Below the pieces are notes generated by a model. The model had not been told where the DNA came from and searched no databases. It worked only from the letters and a program-made list of their open reading frames with translations. Position numbers and translations under genes: made by a program. Shown here in pieces: positions 1-8,514 of a DNA stretch of 57,807 nucleotides; position 1 is the stretch's first letter; every line of letters starts with the position of its first letter. The stretch is from CAZDUS01 sp964535015 (GTDB lineage Bacteria > Verrucomicrobiota > Kiritimatiellia > CAIKKV01 > CAITUY01), in assembly GCA_964535015.1 (NCBI GenBank), contig CAZHRU010000006.1:1-57807 (forward strand). Direction: 5' to 3'.

Positions 1-165
1 GGTCAGTTTCCCTTCCTTTCCTTCATTCACAGGCTTATCCTGTCGCGAGAGTGGTGAATCCCTCTTCCCCTTGGATGAGCGCCATAACTCGCAGATGCAC
101 CCGGCCATACCACAGGCACTACAAATCCAGCGACGAGAGTGGCGGCATTTGGTAGATTTCGCGCC

Positions 166-2514
166 ATGCACAACCCGCAGTCCAACACGCCTGCCATCAC
201 CGTGCGCGATCTACTCGCACGCGGCGGCCATGTCCATATGGCCGGTATCTGCGGGGTTGGCATGGCGGGTGTGGCCGTCCTCCTCCAACGCCGCGGGTTC
301 ACCATCAGCGGTTGTGACCTCATGATCAACAAACTTGCCGGCTGGTTGCGCGAACGCCAAATCATCGTGACCGAGGGCCACTCCCCATCTCATCTGACCG
401 GCGACGTCGCCTGGGTGGTCCGTAGCGCCGCCGTCCCGGAATCCTCGGATGAAATCGCCGCCGCCCTGGCCAGAGGCCTGCCAGTCCTCCGGCGCGGCGA
501 ACTTCTGCCCTCTCTCCTGGAGGGTACGATCTCCGTGGCCGTCGCCGGCACCCACGGCAAAACCACCACTTCCTCCTTCATCGCCCAAACCCTCTCCGCC
601 GCCGGTCTCGACCCCTCCTTCTGCATCGGCGGCGAAGTTGCCCCGCTGGGCGGCGTCGCCCACGCCGGCCAAGGCGAAACCCTTGTCGTGGAAGCCGACG
701 AAAGCGACGGCACCCTCGCCCTCTACCACCCCGAGGTGGCCGTGATCACCAACATCGAATTCGACCACATGGAACACTTTGCCAACGTCGAGGCGTTCGA
801 GTCCTGTTTCCAGACCTTCATCCAAAATACGCGTCGGCTCGTCATCTATTGCGCCGACGATCCCCGCGCCGCCCGTCTCTGCGCCGCCCGCCTCTCTGGA
901 GGGCGGAGCTCCCGCGACGCCAGCATCGGTTACGGACTCACGCCTTCCGCCTTTCTCCGGGCCGAGATCGTCAAGGAACTCGCCAGCGGGAGCGAGTGCC
1001 TCCTCTTCCGCGGCGGAGAGTGCCTTGGCACCTTCTCCGTCCCCGCTCCGGGCCGCCACAACGTCCTTAATGCCCTCGCCTGCATCGCGGTCTGCCTCGA
1101 GTTGGGACTGACCTTCGACCGGATCCGGGACGCCCTCGCCCGCGTGGCACTACCACGCCGCCGGTTCGACCGCCTCCTGAACCGTGACGACGCCATCGTG
1201 ATCTCTGACTACGCGCATCATCCCTCGGAAATCACCGTCCTTATCCGGGCCGCAGAACACCTGCACCGCCCCCGTTTGCTGGGCGTCTTCCAACCCCACC
1301 GTTACACCCGCACTTTGGCCCTCGGCCCCGACTTCCCCGCGGCCTTCCATGGCCTGGCCGACCTCGTGTTGACCCCGGTCTACGCGGCCAGCGAGCCCCC
1401 GCTGCCCGGTGGAACCGTATGGGACCTCTACGCCCATTGCCGCCGCGACCCGCGCCTGACCGTCTCCGTGGCCACCTCCCTGCGGCAGGCGTGGGACTAT
1501 CACCGCCAGCAGTTGCGCATGGGCGATGCCTTTCTTGTCATCGGTGCCGGGGACGTCGAACGCATCGCCCTCTGGGCACGTGATGAGTTGCTGAATACCC
1601 GGGTTGATGAACTACCCAGTCTGGTGGGCGACATTATCCGGAACGCCGACCTCGAAGCCACTGTGGTACGGGGCCGGGAACGACTGGGTTCCAAGACCAC
1701 GTTCGCCGTAGGCGGCACCGCCGATGTATGGATGGAGATCGGGAACACGCGGGACCTCGCCAAGGTTATCACCTGGACCCAAGCTAAAACCATCCCCTTC
1801 CATGTTCTCGGCGGCGGGAGCAACGTGCTGATCAGTGACCTCGGCGTCCGCGGTGTTGTCGCCCGGTTGACCGGTCCCGAGTTCCTTACCCTTCAACACA
1901 GTCAGGGGGTAATCACCGCCGGAGCCTCCGTGTCCATCGCCCGCCTCCTCACCTGGACGGAGGAACAGGCATTGACCGGTCTGGAATTCCTCGAAAGTAT
2001 TCCCGGCACGGTGGGCGGCGCGGCCCGGGGCAACGCTGGCGCCTGGGGTCAGTCCATCGCGGACCGTGTCGTCTGGATTCGCGGCCTGGACACCGAAGGA
2101 CGCGAGGTCACCCTGTCCCGCGCCGAACTCGACTACGAATACCGTCGCTGCCCCACACTGCGCGGACTTGCCATTACCCACCTTGGATTGAACGTGCAGA
2201 TGGGCGACGCACAGCAAATTCGGCGAACCCGTGCCGATTTCGCGGACCGCCGCGCCTGGATGAAGGGACTTCACTCCGCAGGATCCGTATTCAAGAATCC
2301 GCCCGGCGACTTTGCCGGACGCCTGATCGAACAGGCAGGCCTAAAGGGGTTCGCCGTCGGCGGCGCCTCCATCTGCAACCAGCACGCCAACGTGATTATT
2401 ACCGACCAGACCGCCAAGGCTTCGGACGTACTCGCCGTCCTCGAAACCGCCCGTGCGGCGGTCCAGCGACAGGCCAATATCCGCCTCGAAACCGAAATCG
2501 AAATCTGGTCCTGA
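166..2514 (+). CDS. murC/murB: Bifunctional UDP-N-acetylmuramate--L-alanine ligase / UDP-N-acetylenolpyruvoylglucosamine reductase (MurC-MurB fusion)
   Basis: Cytoplasmic peptidoglycan precursor enzyme joining two steps: MurB reduces UDP-GlcNAc-enolpyruvate to UDP-MurNAc and MurC ligates L-Ala to it. Counting from a GTG at 139, the N-terminal half is MurC: nucleotide-binding start HMAGICGVGMAG, then the ATP P-loop GTHGKTTT at 137-144. The second half, from about residue 495, is MurB: FAD-binding segment VLGGGSNVLI, GTVGGAARGNAG, and GSVFKNP at 715-721 carrying the proton-donor Ser. At about 790 residues it is the sum of both families. I prefer the ATG at 166, because nothing conserved lies between 139 and 166; neither start has a clear Shine-Dalgarno. 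Residues 255-261 are encoded by a 21-base palindromic segment found again in another gene. Function is firm, start less so. Confidence 0.93.
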   Translation: MHNPQSNTPAITVRDLLARGGHVHMAGICGVGMAGVAVLLQRRGFTISGCDLMINKLAGWLRERQIIVTEGHSPSHLTGDVAWVVRSAAVPESSDEIAAALARGLPVLRRGELLPSLLEGTISVAVAGTHGKTTTSSFIAQTLSAAGLDPSFCIGGEVAPLGGVAHAGQGETLVVEADESDGTLALYHPEVAVITNIEFDHMEHFANVEAFESCFQTFIQNTRRLVIYCADDPRAARLCAARLSGGRSSRDASIGYGLTPSAFLRAEIVKELASGSECLLFRGGECLGTFSVPAPGRHNVLNALACIAVCLELGLTFDRIRDALARVALPRRRFDRLLNRDDAIVISDYAHHPSEITVLIRAAEHLHRPRLLGVFQPHRYTRTLALGPDFPAAFHGLADLVLTPVYAASEPPLPGGTVWDLYAHCRRDPRLTVSVATSLRQAWDYHRQQLRMGDAFLVIGAGDVERIALWARDELLNTRVDELPSLVGDIIRNADLEATVVRGRERLGSKTTFAVGGTADVWMEIGNTRDLAKVITWTQAKTIPFHVLGGGSNVLISDLGVRGVVARLTGPEFLTLQHSQGVITAGASVSIARLLTWTEEQALTGLEFLESIPGTVGGAARGNAGAWGQSIADRVVWIRGLDTEGREVTLSRAELDYEYRRCPTLRGLAITHLGLNVQMGDAQQIRRTRADFADRRAWMKGLHSAGSVFKNPPGDFAGRLIEQAGLKGFAVGGASICNQHANVIITDQTAKASDVLAVLETARAAVQRQANIRLETEIEIWS
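901..921. repeat. 21-base palindromic segment inside murC (copy 1)
   Basis: A 21-base stretch beginning GGGCGGAGCTCCCGCGAC is identical to 43970-43990. Here it encodes Gly-Arg-Ser-Ser-Arg-Asp-Ala in the MurC part; in the other gene it is read antisense. Its core is an imperfect palindrome around AGCT. The sharing is seen directly; calling it a mobile palindromic element is inference. Confidence 0.6.
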
Positions 2515-2540
2515 CCGGCACTTTATCCAGAAGCCACCCA

Positions 2541-2570
2541 AGGGAACGTGCCTTCATGCGACACGTCCCT
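2541..2570. terminator. Possible bidirectional hairpin between convergent murCB and nrfA
   Basis: AGGGAACGTG and CACGTCCCT can pair with one bulge around an 11-base loop, in the 66-base gap between two convergent genes. There is no T-run on either side, so it is a weak intrinsic-terminator candidate. Confidence 0.3.
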
Positions 2571-2580
2571 GATGCGAACC

Positions 2581-4020
2581 TTACGGCGCCGACTTTGGGA
2601 TTCTCCCCGCCAGGATCTCTCCCTGCCTGGCGTAATCAATCGCTTCCGCCAGGATGCGGGCGGCCTCTTGCGGCGCGTGGAAGCCCATCGAATTCTCGGC
2701 CGCAATGAAGTCAATGCGCCACTGGGCCTTCCGTTGTAACTCCAGCACCGGTTTCAACTGCTCCTCGTTGGCGCCCGCCGCCTTGGCCGCCTGAATGGCA
2801 TCCAACGCGGCCATCAACGCCGCGGCCGCCCTCTGCATGAGTTTGTAATTCCGATCCTGAATGGTCTCCACCCGGACCTTGATCTCATCCTCGGAAAACT
2901 TATGGCACGCCTGACACGCCCGATTGACGTTCAACAGGGGACTGCGGACCCAGTGGTCGGAAACCTTGGTTGCCCCATCCCGCATGTACGGCATATGGCA
3001 GTCAGCGCAGGATACCCCGCTACGGGCATGCACCCCCTGGCTCCACATTTCAAATTCCGGATGCTGCGCCTTGAGAATCTCCGCCCCCGTCTCCCCATGC
3101 TTGTAATCGTAGAACCGATGTCCATCCGGGAACTTACTGCCATCCCAGTAGGACTCGATGTCATCCATTTTCAACCCTTTGCCCCACGGAAAAGTCAGCG
3201 GTTGCTTGGTCGAGCAGTAGTACTCCACATGGCATTGGCCGCACACGAACGAGCGCATTTCGCCGCGGGTGGCATCCCGGTTGGGATCGTAGGGCTCCTT
3301 GCGCGCCCCGCCCCGCCACTGCGTCACTGACCCGAAGGGCACTTCCGCCGCGGAGGCCGCCAGATCTTGCATGCCTTTGATGAACCCGGGCCGGGTGACC
3401 CGTAACTGCATTGTCTTCGGATCATGGCAGTCCACGCAGGAAACCGGATGCGCATTCCCCAGATCGTGCAGTTTCTTGTTTGTCTCTTCGTACGTCATCG
3501 TGTGCGTTATCTCCATACCCTTCCTGGCATCCCCGCCACCCAACGACCGGTAAAGCGGCATGACCGAGGCGTGACAATGCAGGCAGGAGCCGGACTGGGG
3601 TTTCGTCAGTCGTTTGGTCGCCTCCTGGTCCTGAAGCATGTAGGCATGCCCGCGGCGATCCCGGTAGTCGATCGAAAACGCATATCCGAGGAACATCCGT
3701 TTCAGCCACGGATCGCGGTCTATCTTTTCCGCGGGCATCGCCTCACTCCCGCCATGCCCTCCAAAACGGGTGCTGGTCGTCTGTGCCGTCCGTTTGTAGG
3801 AATCGAACTCCTTGGGCCAGTTGACGCCCCACTTGGCCGGATCCGTGTCATCCTCCGTCACGTCCACCAGGCGCACATAAGGGTTCTTTGCCTCCAACTT
3901 CCGCATGCTGATGTTGTGCAACATCCAAACCACGGAAATGGTGATGCCAGCAATCATGATAAACGCCAAAACATAAATCCAGATACCGCCAGCTTTCGAT
4001 GTCTTTGTCGTTAAACTCAT
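2581..4020 (-). CDS. nrfA: Ammonia-forming cytochrome c nitrite reductase catalytic subunit NrfA, CXXCH-type
   Basis: Pentahaem periplasmic enzyme that reduces nitrite to ammonium with six electrons supplied by NrfH. Residues 13-34 are an N-terminal membrane segment (signal anchor or uncleaved signal). Five haem motifs are visible: CLHCH 146-150, CVDCH 195-199, CGQCH 260-264, CADCH 338-342, CQACH 369-373. The first, the catalytic haem, is CXXCH and not the better-known CXXCK. Other active-site residues align: Arg123 (RRGHAY), Glu266-Tyr267 after haem 3, Lys317 and Gln319 (calcium site) and His320. At 479 residues it is full length for the family. The start is an ATG with AAAGGA upstream, 19 bases after nrfH, so the two form an nrfHA operon. 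Octahaem relatives are excluded by the haem count. Confidence 0.93.
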   Translation of the reverse strand: MSLTTKTSKAGGIWIYVLAFIMIAGITISVVWMLHNISMRKLEAKNPYVRLVDVTEDDTDPAKWGVNWPKEFDSYKRTAQTTSTRFGGHGGSEAMPAEKIDRDPWLKRMFLGYAFSIDYRDRRGHAYMLQDQEATKRLTKPQSGSCLHCHASVMPLYRSLGGGDARKGMEITHTMTYEETNKKLHDLGNAHPVSCVDCHDPKTMQLRVTRPGFIKGMQDLAASAAEVPFGSVTQWRGGARKEPYDPNRDATRGEMRSFVCGQCHVEYYCSTKQPLTFPWGKGLKMDDIESYWDGSKFPDGHRFYDYKHGETGAEILKAQHPEFEMWSQGVHARSGVSCADCHMPYMRDGATKVSDHWVRSPLLNVNRACQACHKFSEDEIKVRVETIQDRNYKLMQRAAAALMAALDAIQAAKAAGANEEQLKPVLELQRKAQWRIDFIAAENSMGFHAPQEAARILAEAIDYARQGEILAGRIPKSAP

Positions 4021-4039
4021 CCTCTGTTCCTTTCTCTAC

Positions 4040-4528
4040 TCACTCCAACCCGTGGCCCACACCGACGTGGCAACGGACACAATCCGGTATGTCATCCTTC
4101 CGTCCAGCATGGCCGACGATGCTAGTCACCACCTCGGCATGACATCGCAGGCAGTTGTGCTCCACAATGTCAGCGTTCTTTGGCCGAATCCGGATGGGTT
4201 CCATGAAATTCTGTAGCGTAAACGCCCGTGAATGATGAAATCCGTTCTCGGCCTTGGTCCTGTATTTGCCAATGAGGTCATGCGGCGTGTGACAGTCGTT
4301 GCAGACGGCTGCCGCATGATGCGTCCCTTTGGCCCATCCATCGTAATAAGATTGCATGACATGACAATTGGCGCAAACGGCCGGATTGTTGGAGACATAG
4401 GAGAGGCCATTGGCATAGAGAAACGTATAGACACCCACCCCGGCACACAGACCTAACCCCACCGTCAGCACCCACATGAGACGTGCGGAGATATGCAGTC
4501 GCCGTAACAAATCATCAAAACAGAACAT
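4040..4528 (-). CDS. nrfH: Cytochrome c nitrite reductase small subunit NrfH
   Basis: NapC/NirT-family tetrahaem quinol dehydrogenase, anchored in the cytoplasmic membrane, that passes electrons from menaquinol to NrfA. With the start at 4528 the protein has 162 residues: one transmembrane helix at about 17-38, then CANCHVM 52-58 (the CXXCHXM haem typical of NrfH, where Met is the ligand), CNDCH 76-80, CLRCH 126-130 and CVRCH 150-154. I chose the ATG at 4528 over an in-frame ATG at 4555 because AAGGAG sits six bases before it. It lies immediately upstream of nrfA on the same strand. Together the pair indicates respiratory nitrite ammonification or nitrite detoxification under low oxygen. Confidence 0.93.
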   Translation of the reverse strand: MFCFDDLLRRLHISARLMWVLTVGLGLCAGVGVYTFLYANGLSYVSNNPAVCANCHVMQSYYDGWAKGTHHAAAVCNDCHTPHDLIGKYRTKAENGFHHSRAFTLQNFMEPIRIRPKNADIVEHNCLRCHAEVVTSIVGHAGRKDDIPDCVRCHVGVGHGLE

Positions 4529-4645
4529 CCATTTCTCCTTCGTCCGCCCCGACACTCACCTTGTCACTGTCGCCATCTCAGAGAAACCTTATGTTATCCG
4601 ACCTGGTTTTCCGCGCAACCGGTTTTTTACCGCCATGGGTTGGGC

Positions 4646-4772
4646 GGGCGCATCCTCGAGTTTTGGCTCAGAACCCGACCGCACGCCGTGCGGTCCTACA
4701 TCCTGCGGAATTTTGCAGAGCGTCACGGTATGACGCCAAGCACAGTGGGCGCCACGCCTCGGAGATGCGCCC
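4646..4772. repeat. MITE-like inverted-repeat element, copy 1, in the nrfH / TerB-like divergent spacer
   Basis: The 327-base spacer between divergent genes is largely one structured element. The left arm at 4646-4665 reads GGGCGCATCCTCGAGTTTTG; the right arm at 4758-4772 is its inverse (CTCGGAGATGCGCCC, 13 of 15). Inside are perfect hairpins: GACCGCAC/GTGCGGTC at 4677-4695 with loop GCC, and GCGTCA/TGACGC at 4720-4736. The arms match those of the element at 36218-36377. No transposase is inside it. The rest of the spacer shows nothing but a candidate promoter near 4818. Confidence 0.6.
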
Positions 4773-4817
4773 TGGATTCTTCGCGCAGAGAAGTTGCTGT
4801 TTCTCCTGCCAGGAAAT

Positions 4818-4826
4818 GCTATCTTT
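4818..4826 (+). promoter_or_regulatory. Candidate extended -10 promoter for the TerB-like gene
   Basis: TGCTATCTT is an extended -10 (TG-N-TATCTT) 29 bases before the ATG at 4856. No good -35 is visible at 17 bases. The gene itself has a strong AAGGAG ribosome site. Assigned from sequence pattern only. Confidence 0.35.
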
Positions 4827-4855
4827 CCCTCAGAAACAATTGAAGGAGACGCCCC

Positions 4856-5224
4856 ATGAACATCACCGACTTGACCCACGATGAACAGTTGGCCCTTGTG
4901 GCTCTGACGGAACTGGCGGTCATTTCCGACCGCAACATTACCGCAAACGAAGTGGACAAGGTGGACGAAATTGTCGAGGCCCTTGGTGAGGACGTCTTTC
5001 AGAAACTGGCCGACGAAGCCGAGGCCCGATTTGCGGAGCGCAAGGATCTGCGAGTCTATCTGACCGGCATCACCCGGCAGGATGCCCGCGATCTCATCTA
5101 TGGCACCGTCCTCTCCGAGTCACTGGCCGACACTATTCCCCACGAGCAGACCCAGTTCCTGGACTGGCTGGCCGCCGAATGGAAGATCACGCTTGAAGTA
5201 GCCTCTGATACAATGGACAGATAA
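4856..5224 (+). CDS. TerB-like all-helical protein
   Basis: A 122-residue acidic, helical, probably cytoplasmic protein resembling the TerB-like (tellurite-resistance/DjlA N-terminal type) fold: an early LTHDEQLALVALTELAVISD segment, an acidic ITANEVDKVDEIV helix, then LIYGTVLSESLADTIPHEQ and a closing helix LDWLAAEWKI. Such proteins often act as metal-sensing or membrane-stress accessories; the exact role here is unknown. There is no signal peptide or membrane segment. The ATG at 4856 has GAAGGAG seven bases upstream. The flavin reductase-like gene follows after 3 bases, so they are probably co-transcribed. Family placement is by pattern and moderate. Confidence 0.65.
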   Translation: MNITDLTHDEQLALVALTELAVISDRNITANEVDKVDEIVEALGEDVFQKLADEAEARFAERKDLRVYLTGITRQDARDLIYGTVLSESLADTIPHEQTQFLDWLAAEWKITLEVASDTMDR

Positions 5225-5227
5225 GCC

Positions 5228-5764
5228 GTGAAGCGCCATCCCATCCCTTTCAACAAGTTCGTCTTGCCGGTCCTGGCCGGTTTCCACGATCGCTGGATGC
5301 TCCTCACCGCCGGGGAAAACTCCCCCGGAAAATTCAACCCCATGACCGTTTCCTGGGGCGGCATGGGCGAGATATGGAACCGGCCCCTGGCCATGGTTCT
5401 GGTGCGACCCAGCCGCTACACCTTCGAACTCATCGAGCGGAACCCCGACTTTACCCTTTGCATGTTTCCCGGGGAGTACAAGGACCAGTTGACCTTGTGC
5501 GGTACGCGATCCGGCCGCGCCATCGACAAGGTCAAAGCCACAGGATTCACCCCTATCGCCTCCCACCTGGTCGCCGCACCGGCTTACGAAGAAGCCGAGT
5601 TGATCCTTGAGTGCCGCAAGATGTACTACGACGACATCGAGCCGGGGCATTTCCTTGCCCCTCACATTGAAGGCAACTACAACGGCCGCGATTACCACCG
5701 TCTGTACTTCGGCGAAATCCTCGCCATTCACGGCACTCCCTCCTATCTGGCGCCGTCACCCTAG
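5228..5764 (+). CDS. Flavin reductase-like (DIM6/NTAB family) FMN-binding protein
   Basis: A 178-residue protein of the flavin reductase-like split-barrel family, which binds FMN and usually supplies reduced flavin or reduces small substrates. Family features are KFNPMTVSWGGMGEIW near residue 40 (the FMN phosphate-binding region), RPSRYTFELIE, the Asp-Phe-Thr-Leu-Cys-Met-Phe strand and a G-x-x-S-G-R segment. The C-terminal IEGNYNGRDYHRLYFGEI completes the barrel. It starts with GTG at 5228, three bases after the TerB-like stop, and is followed after 19 bases by the GGDEF gene, so three small genes may share a transcript. The physiological substrate cannot be told from sequence. Rubredoxin or nitroreductase functions are not supported. 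Confidence 0.75.
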   Translation: MKRHPIPFNKFVLPVLAGFHDRWMLLTAGENSPGKFNPMTVSWGGMGEIWNRPLAMVLVRPSRYTFELIERNPDFTLCMFPGEYKDQLTLCGTRSGRAIDKVKATGFTPIASHLVAAPAYEEAELILECRKMYYDDIEPGHFLAPHIEGNYNGRDYHRLYFGEILAIHGTPSYLAPSP

Positions 5765-5783
5765 TTGTCCGTTCCCTCCGCCT

Positions 5784-7037
5784 ATGAAGATAGCCGGCTA
5801 CCCTGTCCAACCCGTCCTGGCAACTCCCGTCGTTCTGGGGTTGGTAGTTGTGTTGCTTTTGGCCGTGTGGCCCTTGATCGCCCCCTGGCCGGAGTCCGCC
5901 TGGTTCTCCCACCTTCCCCTCTTCTTTCTGTTGGCCGCCGCCGTTGCCGGCGCCTGCTTCACCCAGACAAGGATCCTCTTCCTGGCTGTACCGGCCGCCG
6001 CTACCCTGTTCTGTGTTGACCACGCCACCTTCGCGGAACATGACTCCGCGTACGGGGCCGCCACGTTGCTTCTGGGAACCCTCCTGCTCCCGCCGCTGGC
6101 CGCTGTGCTTCACCGGATGCAGGAACGGGGTCTCCTCACCCCTTACGGGGCCATCCGCGCCATGACAGTCCTCGTGCTAACGGGGTTTGTAATCGCACTC
6201 CCCTTGAGTTCCGGCTTCCAGCAATCCCTGATGTCCTCATCTCCGCCCTTGCTTTGGACATCCTCCGGTTGGTTGCGCATTCCCGGGGCAGGTTTGCTGT
6301 CGCTTCTGGGATCACTACCTTTCCTCCTGTTCAGACCGCGCGGCGAGAGTCCCCGGTTGGGGGCCCTGACGGGAATGGCTTTGGTCTTCCTGTTCCTGTC
6401 GTTGAATTTCGCTTCCTCGTGGCACCCCCCGGCTCACCAACGCGCCACCCTGGTTCTTTTCGGTACGCTCGGGGGATTCACACTCCTGTTTGCCGTCATG
6501 GAAACCGCCTGGCGTCACATGAATATCGATGAACTCACGGAACTTCCCGGCCGGCGCCCGCTGAAACACCACCTGCGTTGCCTTGGCGATGCCTATGTTC
6601 TGGCGGTGGTGGATATTGACCATTTCAAACGCATCAACGACACGTACGGCCATCTTTCAGGCGACCAGATTCTGCGCTATGTGGCCGCCGAACTTCGCCA
6701 GAACCTGCGGGGCACCGCTTATCGTTACGGCGGCGAGGAATTCGTCATCGTGTATGAACGCCTGGCCTACAAGGACTCGCTCAACAATCTGGATGACTTG
6801 CGCGACGCCGTCAGCCGCAAGGAGTTCGTCCTGCGCAGCAAAACCCGCCCCCCCCAGAAACCGCGCACACCCCAACAACCCCCGGCGGAAGCCACCGTCA
6901 TTCATCTCACGGTCAGCATCGGGGCCGCCGCGCCGTCAGTCAACTACAAGACCCCCCAGGAAGTACTGGACGCTGCCGACCAGGCGCTTTACCGGGCCAA
7001 GGAAAATGGCCGGAACCGCCTCTGTCACATCACCTGA
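5784..7037 (+). CDS. Membrane-bound GGDEF diguanylate cyclase
   Basis: A 417-residue protein with about seven hydrophobic N-terminal segments (residues 10-245) and a C-terminal GGDEF domain, so a membrane sensor that probably makes cyclic di-GMP. Visible are the metal-binding DIDHFKRINDTYGHLSGD region and the signature YRYGGEEF, an active GGEEF form; TVSIGAA and ALYRAKENGRN close the domain. The usual RxxD inhibitory site upstream of GGEEF is absent (the segment reads RGTAYRYGGEEF), so product inhibition through that site is unlikely. A Pro-rich insert (about 345-360) lies between the GGEEF and the final strands. The start is the ATG at 5784; upstream in-frame sequence lies inside the flavin reductase gene and is unrelated. 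The next gene is convergent, with 4 bases between stops. Confidence 0.87.
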   Translation: MKIAGYPVQPVLATPVVLGLVVVLLLAVWPLIAPWPESAWFSHLPLFFLLAAAVAGACFTQTRILFLAVPAAATLFCVDHATFAEHDSAYGAATLLLGTLLLPPLAAVLHRMQERGLLTPYGAIRAMTVLVLTGFVIALPLSSGFQQSLMSSSPPLLWTSSGWLRIPGAGLLSLLGSLPFLLFRPRGESPRLGALTGMALVFLFLSLNFASSWHPPAHQRATLVLFGTLGGFTLLFAVMETAWRHMNIDELTELPGRRPLKHHLRCLGDAYVLAVVDIDHFKRINDTYGHLSGDQILRYVAAELRQNLRGTAYRYGGEEFVIVYERLAYKDSLNNLDDLRDAVSRKEFVLRSKTRPPQKPRTPQQPPAEATVIHLTVSIGAAAPSVNYKTPQEVLDAADQALYRAKENGRNRLCHIT

Positions 7038-7041
7038 CCGA

Positions 7042-8337
7042 CTACATCATGACTGGCGGCTGGCCCGTGGAGGAAAGCACACTGCTCCACAGCAGACTTT
7101 CCTGGTCAATCTTACGCCGGTAGGCCGTCGCCATCAGCATGGGCACATGGATGAACGTGTTCCAGTAGCCGATCAGTACATCCGTACGTCCCGTAAGAGC
7201 CGCATGCACGGCATGGCGCGCATACTGGTCACACAACCATGCATCCTCCGAATTGGCCGGAGCACTGCGGATGAAGTAACTCGGGTCCATATACTTGAGA
7301 TTGATGGCGACTCCCTTTTCCTTGAAGTAGGCGGCAATCTTTTCCTTCAGGATCAACCCCACATCCTCATGCACTACATTGCCCGACGCATCCTTACGCT
7401 CTCCCAGGCCCGCCACCAAATCCTGTCCCGCGCCTTCCGCCACCGCGATCAGGGCATGGCGCTTACGATGGATACGGCTTTCCAGCGCCGCCAGAAACCC
7501 GTTCGGCCCGTCCAGCCTGAACGGCACCTCGGGGACCAACGCGAAGTTCACTTCCTGACTGGCCAGCGTGGCCACCGCCGCAATAAACCCGGAATCGCGC
7601 CCCATCAGCCGGACCAGGGCAATGCCGTTATGGTAACTGCGCGCCTCATGGTGCGCGCTGGACAGCACGTCCCGCGCCCGGTCCACCGCCGTCGTGAACC
7701 CGAAGGTGCGCCGCGTGTAGAGAATATCGTTGTCGATCGTCTTGGGAATCCCAACCACCGCCAGAGGCAACTTGCGCTTCAGGGCCTCGACGGCAATCGC
7801 GTGGGCACCCTTCTGCGTCCCGTCACCCCCGATGGTCAGCAGGATGTTCACCCCCATACGTTCCAGCGTATCCAGCATCACAGGCACCGGCTGTGACCCG
7901 CGCGAGGATCCGAGGATGGTGCCGCCATCCCGGTGAATGTCATCCACCATGTCGTCATCGAGCCGCACAGGCTCGAAGCCGTTGGCAGGGTTCAATCCCG
8001 CATAGCCGTAACGGATCCCCAGCACTTCACGAACTCCGTAGAGCCAAAGTTGGCGGTAGGCGGACCGGATCACGCTGTTCAACCCGGGGCAAAGCCCGCC
8101 GCACGTCACGATGGCCGCACGGGTATACGAGGGCTGGAAGAACAGTTTCCCGCGGGGCCCCGCCTTCTCAAACCGGAAGTCCTCTCCCACCGGCCCGCCC
8201 TCCTCGACGTTGTACCGCACGCGCACCGCGTCGGAAACATAGTCACCCAAGGCATCGCCCGCTTGGGTACTCAAGTTCAAGGGTGACGGAATCGCCGCCT
8301 CACCCAATCTGGAAATCACGACATCCGGACTGCTCAT
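7042..8337 (-). CDS. 6-phosphofructokinase (plant-type/group II-III, ATP- or PPi-dependent)
   Basis: Cytoplasmic glycolytic phosphofructokinase, 431 residues, with the N-terminal extension typical of long PFKs. Motifs: TCGGLCPGLNSVIR near 78-91 (phosphoryl-donor loop), GGDGTQ at 170-175 and GIPKTIDND at 196-204. The Gly after GGD is the ATP-type residue, whereas the Lys in PKTIDND is the residue of PPi enzymes and also of plant-type ATP-PFKs, so donor specificity is probably ATP but not certain. I chose the ATG at 8337 because GGAGG lies seven bases upstream; an earlier in-frame ATG at 8376 would run through the promoter. It is transcribed alone from the divergent promoter region shared with the phosphorelay genes. 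Confidence 0.9.
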   Translation of the reverse strand: MSSPDVVISRLGEAAIPSPLNLSTQAGDALGDYVSDAVRVRYNVEEGGPVGEDFRFEKAGPRGKLFFQPSYTRAAIVTCGGLCPGLNSVIRSAYRQLWLYGVREVLGIRYGYAGLNPANGFEPVRLDDDMVDDIHRDGGTILGSSRGSQPVPVMLDTLERMGVNILLTIGGDGTQKGAHAIAVEALKRKLPLAVVGIPKTIDNDILYTRRTFGFTTAVDRARDVLSSAHHEARSYHNGIALVRLMGRDSGFIAAVATLASQEVNFALVPEVPFRLDGPNGFLAALESRIHRKRHALIAVAEGAGQDLVAGLGERKDASGNVVHEDVGLILKEKIAAYFKEKGVAINLKYMDPSYFIRSAPANSEDAWLCDQYARHAVHAALTGRTDVLIGYWNTFIHVPMLMATAYRRKIDQESLLWSSVLSSTGQPPVMM

Positions 8338-8367
8338 CCCATTTCCTCCATTCGCCATGCACAAGCG

Positions 8368-8396
8368 ACTGTACACCCCGCCTTCCTGTGGGTCAA
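8368..8396 (-). promoter_or_regulatory. Sigma-70-type promoter for the phosphofructokinase gene
   Basis: On the minus strand TTGACC (8391-8396) and TACAGT (8368-8373) are separated by exactly 17 bases, placing the start point just upstream of the GGAGG ribosome site. It matches 5 of 6 and 4 of 6 consensus bases. Confidence 0.5.
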
Positions 8397-8428
8397 CTGG
8401 CCCATTGCCACAAAAGGTATCCTGACGC

Positions 8429-8457
8429 TTGACAACCCCCGGATACAGGCATAAAAA
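8429..8457 (+). promoter_or_regulatory. Sigma-70-type promoter for the Hpt-receiver / sensor kinase operon
   Basis: TTGACA (8429-8434), a 17-base spacer and TAAAAA (8452-8457), 57 bases before the ATG at 8515. A perfect -35 with a 4-of-6 -10. It is divergent from the phosphofructokinase promoter. Confidence 0.55.
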
Positions 8458-8514
8458 CGGGATTGCAGGGCAGGGTTATGGTTCCGGTGTATCCGCAAAG
8501 GGGAAGGTGTAACC

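Noticed and set aside
211..1059. Antisense frames in murC
   Set aside because: They are Gly/Ala-rich shadows of a high-GC gene with no motif.
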